A stretch of DNA of 64,000 bases from an uncultured Prevotellaceae bacterium (GTDB lineage: Bacteria; Bacteroidota; Bacteroidia; Bacteroidales; Bacteroidaceae). The position numbers and the translations under genes are program-made. Positions within the stretch are counted from its first letter, which is position 1. Every line of letters starts with the position of its first letter. The notes under the pieces are model-generated. The model was not told the DNA's origin. It did not search any database and saw nothing but the letters and a program-made list of their open reading frames with translations. Below, piece by piece: positions 61,108 to 64,000 of this stretch. Where the stretch lies: the NCBI GenBank assembly GCA_902794405.1, contig CADBHI010000003.1, positions 1 through 64,000 of the forward strand. The letters run 5' to 3'.

Positions 61108-61146
61108 TTCTATCTTGTTTTTTATTACCTTTCTCAAAAAGATGTG

Positions 61147-61178
61147 CAAAGGTACATAAAATATCCGACTCCACCAAA
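61147..61178 (-). promoter_or_regulatory. ileS operon promoter
   Basis: On the minus strand TTTG (61175-61178) and TACCTTTG (61147-61154) are 20 bp apart, an exact Bacteroidetes promoter 40 bp upstream of the ileS ATG. Confidence 0.7.
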
Positions 61179-61316
61179 TATATAAATATATTTTAAGATT
61201 GGTCAAACACAACTCGACGGTTTCGGCTACCGCATCAACCTTGTGACCACGACGATTTAACGAACAATCATATTTGTTTACATTATTGGATTTCGTCGCC
61301 AGACAATCAGATTTTG

Positions 61317-61413
61317 CCCGGAGTAAACTCTGAGTTTAGTCGGAGTAAACTCGACTTTTGCCCGGACTAAACTCCGAGTTTGCCCGGAGTAAAATACCGG
61401 CTTCGGTAAGCCG
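61317..61413. repeat. Array of four about 22-bp palindromic units (AAACTC-GAGTTT core) plus hairpin
   Basis: Units start at 61317, 61341, 61362 and 61384 (24, 21, 22 and about 18 bp). Each begins (C)CGGAGTAAA or CGGACTAAA. Cores AAACTCTGAGTTT and AAACTCCGAGTTT are palindromes around one base; unit two is degenerate. A perfect hairpin CGGCTT-CGGT-AAGCCG follows at 61398-61413. No coding gene is seen in the gap from 61108 to 61634; the remainder to 61567 shows nothing clear. Confidence 0.75.
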
Positions 61414-61567
61414 TTGTAAATCAAACAGATAGGGAAACGCCGAAAAACGAGAGCATGTTTGTGAATTTTGTTTACAAAACAACCTTGGCTTAGTCGTCAA
61501 TAACACACAGCCACAGCTAAGACCATGTGGCCATTCTTTGGTTTTTCGGAAACTTTTCACTTCATTT

Positions 61568-61599
61568 TTTGCGTAATTCAATTATTATTATTACCTTTG
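61568..61599 (+). promoter_or_regulatory. carB promoter
   Basis: TTTG (61568-61571), 20 bp, TACCTTTG (61592-61599): full consensus, 35 bp upstream of the carB ATG. Confidence 0.72.
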
Positions 61600-61634
61600 C
61601 ACGGTTTTTTTAAAAGGACTTAATATTTAGGATA

Positions 61635-64000
61635 ATGAAAAAACAACTCAAGAAAGTCTTGGTACTCGGCTCGGGTGCCTTGAAAATCGGACAGGCAGGC
61701 GAGTTCGACTATTCTGGCTCCCAGGCGCTGAAAGCACTTCGTGAGGAAGGAATTTCCTCCGTGTTAGTTAACCCCAACATCGCAACCATCCAGACCTCGG
61801 AAGGTATTGCCGATAAGGTGTACTTCCAACCTGTAACCCCTCACTTCGTTACAGAGATTATCAAGAAAGAACGTCCTGATGGCATTCTGTTGGCATTCGG
61901 CGGCCAGACGGCCCTGAACTGCGGTACGGAACTGTATCAGAAAGGTATCTTAAAGGAATACGGTGTAGAGGTTTTAGGCACCAGCGTCGAGGCTATCATG
62001 AACACCGAGGACCGCGACCTCTTCGTGAAGAAGCTAGCCGAGGTTGACCTGAAGGTTCCCGTGAGCCATGCTGTTGAGAACATGGAAGACGCGCTGAAAG
62101 CAGCTCATGAGATTGGTTTCCCCATCATGATCCGTTCAGCCTACGCCCTCGGTGGTCTCGGAAGTGGTATTTGTCCCGATGAGAAGGCATTCGTTGAGTT
62201 GGCAGAGTCTGCCTTTACCTTCGCTCCGCAGATTCTGGTTGAGGAAAGTCTGAAGGGCTGGAAGGAGATTGAGTTCGAGTGCATCCGCGATGCCAACGAC
62301 CGCTGCTTCACCGTAGCCTCGATGGAGAACTTCGACCCCCTCGGCATCCATACGGGTGAGTCGATTGTGGTGGCTCCCACCTGTTCGCTGACTGAGGATC
62401 AGGTCAAGATGCTGCAGGAACTGACCATCAAGTGTGTCAAGCACCTCGGCATCGTTGGTGAGTGCAACATCCAGTTTGCTTTCAACGCCGTCACCAACGA
62501 CTACCGCATTATCGAAATCAACGCACGTCTGAGCCGTTCGTCGGCATTGGCATCAAAGGCGACCGGCTATCCCCTCGCCTTCGTTGCTGCCAAGATTGCT
62601 CTCGGCTATACGCTCGACCAGATTGGTGAGATGGGCACCACTTCAAGTGCCTACGTTGCTCCGAGCCTCGACTATATGATCTGTAAGATTCCTCGTTGGG
62701 ACTTGACCAAATTCGTGGGTGTAAGCCGTCAGATCGGCTCTTCGATGAAGTCCGTCGGCGAGATTATGTCCATCGGCCGTTCGTTCGAGGAGATGATCCA
62801 GAAGGGTCTGCGAATGATTGGTCAGGGCATGCACGGTTTCGTGGGCAACGACCACACGAAGTTCGACGACCTGGACGACGCTTTGGCAAACCCCACCGAC
62901 CTGCGTATCTTTGCGATTGCCCAGGCTTTGGAACAGGGTTATACCGTAGAGCGCATTGAGGAACTGACCAAGATCGACGTGTGGTTCCTGGAGCGCCTGA
63001 AGCACATCGTTGACTTGAAGCATAAGCTGCAGACATACAACAAGCTCGAGGAGATTCCCGACGAATTCCTGCTGGAGGTGAAGCGCGCCGGATTCAGCGA
63101 CTTCCAGATTGCCCGTTTCGTGCTGAAGCCCCAAAGCGGCAATATGGAAAAGGAGAACCTGCAGGTTCGCCAGTATCGCAAGGAGCGTGGCATCACGCCT
63201 TCAGTAAAGCGCATACCTACCGTTGCCTCTGAGCATCCCGAACTGACCAACTACCTCTATTTCACGTATACGCACACGCCCGCGTTTGGAAATCCTGAGG
63301 GTGAGCAGTACAAGCCCAAGCACGACATCAACTACTACAACAACGACAAATCTGTTGTGGTACTCGGCTCTGGTGCCTACCGCATCGGTTCAAGCGTGGA
63401 GTTTGACTGGTGTTCCGTGAACGCCATCAATACCGCCCGCAAGCTGGGTTACAAGTCAATCATGATTAACTATAACCCTGAGACCGTGTCTACCGACTAC
63501 GACATGTGCGACCGCCTCTACTTCGACGAACTGTCATTGGAGCGCGTGCTCGATGTCATCGAGCTGGAGTCGCCTAAGGGTGTCATCGTGTCCGTGGGTG
63601 GTCAGATTCCTAACAACCTCGCCATGAAGCTCTATCGTCAGGGCGTGCCCGTCCTGGGTACCAGCCCTGTCAATATCGACCGCGCAGAGAACCGTGACAA
63701 GTTCTCGGCTATGCTCGACAAGCTGGCCATTGACCAGCCTGCATGGAGAGCCCTGACCAGCTTTGAGGACGTGAAGGACTTCGTCAACCAGGTAGGCTAT
63801 CCCGTGCTGGTTCGTCCTTCGTACGTGCTCTCTGGTGCTGCCATGAACGTTTGCTACGACGACGAAGAGCTGCATCGCTTCCTCAATATGGCTACCGAGG
63901 TATCAAAGGAGTTCCCTGTGGTCATTTCGAAGTTCATGACCGATACCAAGGAAATCGAGTTCGATGCCGTTGCCGACAAGGGTGAAGTTATTGAATACGC
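61635..64000 (+). CDS. carB: Carbamoyl-phosphate synthase large subunit (partial, 3' end beyond the window)
   Basis: Makes carbamoyl phosphate for arginine and pyrimidine synthesis, together with CarA. 788 of about 1075 residues are visible. The first ATP-grasp half starts VLVLGSGALKIGQAGEFDYSG (near residue 8, by position) with PIMIRSAYALGGLGSG near 163 and EINARLSRSSALASKATGYP near 295. The second half begins VVVLGSGAYRIGSSVEFDW near 575 with VRPSYVLSGAAMNV near 718. carA is not adjacent upstream, since the neighbouring gene is the divergent ileS. The gene runs off the right edge without a stop. Confidence 0.95.
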   Translation, partial: MKKQLKKVLVLGSGALKIGQAGEFDYSGSQALKALREEGISSVLVNPNIATIQTSEGIADKVYFQPVTPHFVTEIIKKERPDGILLAFGGQTALNCGTELYQKGILKEYGVEVLGTSVEAIMNTEDRDLFVKKLAEVDLKVPVSHAVENMEDALKAAHEIGFPIMIRSAYALGGLGSGICPDEKAFVELAESAFTFAPQILVEESLKGWKEIEFECIRDANDRCFTVASMENFDPLGIHTGESIVVAPTCSLTEDQVKMLQELTIKCVKHLGIVGECNIQFAFNAVTNDYRIIEINARLSRSSALASKATGYPLAFVAAKIALGYTLDQIGEMGTTSSAYVAPSLDYMICKIPRWDLTKFVGVSRQIGSSMKSVGEIMSIGRSFEEMIQKGLRMIGQGMHGFVGNDHTKFDDLDDALANPTDLRIFAIAQALEQGYTVERIEELTKIDVWFLERLKHIVDLKHKLQTYNKLEEIPDEFLLEVKRAGFSDFQIARFVLKPQSGNMEKENLQVRQYRKERGITPSVKRIPTVASEHPELTNYLYFTYTHTPAFGNPEGEQYKPKHDINYYNNDKSVVVLGSGAYRIGSSVEFDWCSVNAINTARKLGYKSIMINYNPETVSTDYDMCDRLYFDELSLERVLDVIELESPKGVIVSVGGQIPNNLAMKLYRQGVPVLGTSPVNIDRAENRDKFSAMLDKLAIDQPAWRALTSFEDVKDFVNQVGYPVLVRPSYVLSGAAMNVCYDDEELHRFLNMATEVSKEFPVVISKFMTDTKEIEFDAVADKGEVIEY

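Noticed and set aside
59704..61185. 493-codon plus-strand frame opposite ileS
   Set aside because: Antisense shadow of ileS; composition (Val, Leu, His rich) is typical of complementary-strand frames.
61336..61581. 81-codon open frame on the minus strand before carB
   Set aside because: It reads through the palindromic array, with no family resemblance or promoter.

Overview
The window looks like a chromosomal segment of a Prevotella-type member of the Bacteroidales. The evidence is the recurrent Bacteroidetes promoter (TTTG, 19-20 bp, TAnnTTTG), the near absence of Shine-Dalgarno sequences, the gene families (phosphate-selective porin O/P, DUF3256, DUF4296, a DksA homologue without zinc cysteines, eukaryote-like ProS, a T9SS-like C-terminus, MaeB with a PTA domain) and, at the left edge, what reads as the leader of a leftward rRNA operon. 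It is mostly core metabolism. No phage, insertion sequence, CRISPR array or tRNA was seen.

Layout. (1) 1-285: rRNA leader and promoter, then a terminator. (2) 286-9616: a lactate/2-hydroxyacid region. A leftward FAD/Fe-S dehydrogenase, a porin and a Bax-inhibitor-like protein face a rightward lactate permease gene, which is broken by an internal deletion, followed by lutABC. (3) 9623-11963: two exported proteins, a carboxypeptidase-regulatory-like protein and an alpha/beta hydrolase. (4) 12007-17053: gyrA with two downstream TPR genes. (5) 17054-24120: a regulatory gap holding a candidate small RNA and a Trp-Trp-Trp leader/attenuator, then a complete trp operon in the order B-E-G-D-C-F-A. (6) 24165-28962: a very large secreted pectin-type glycosidase (GH28-GH105-third six-hairpin domain) interrupted by a +1 frameshift. 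(7) 28984-34728: cytoplasmic GH13 amylase, fabD, tilS, an rRNA methyltransferase and a 3'-5' exonuclease. (8) 34835-40051: ftsK, a LolA-like gene and two secreted proteins of unknown function. (9) 40052-40857: a gene-free stretch packed with hairpins and a 4 x 22 bp palindromic array. (10) 40858-49576: phosphohexomutase, a membrane-bound propeller-AraC regulator, a 6S-like RNA, ribE, maeB and folK. (11) 49560-52573: mtgA, an OmpA-like lipoprotein and proS. (12) 52788-61107: an eight-gene leftward operon, ileS-dksA-lspA-DUF4296-MFS-BFN-rsmE-DUF3256. (13) 61108-64000: a second array of about 22 bp palindromic units and the start of carB, which runs off the edge.

How the parts work together. The lactate region joins uptake with two flavin or Fe-S oxidation routes to pyruvate, but the permease appears damaged. 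The trp operon carries a self-consistent ribosome-stalling attenuator. The most notable unexplained items are the candidate small RNA at 17237-17319, the 6S-like RNA at 45856-46062, and the two palindromic arrays at 40582-40669 and 61317-61413, which share unit length and copy number but not sequence.
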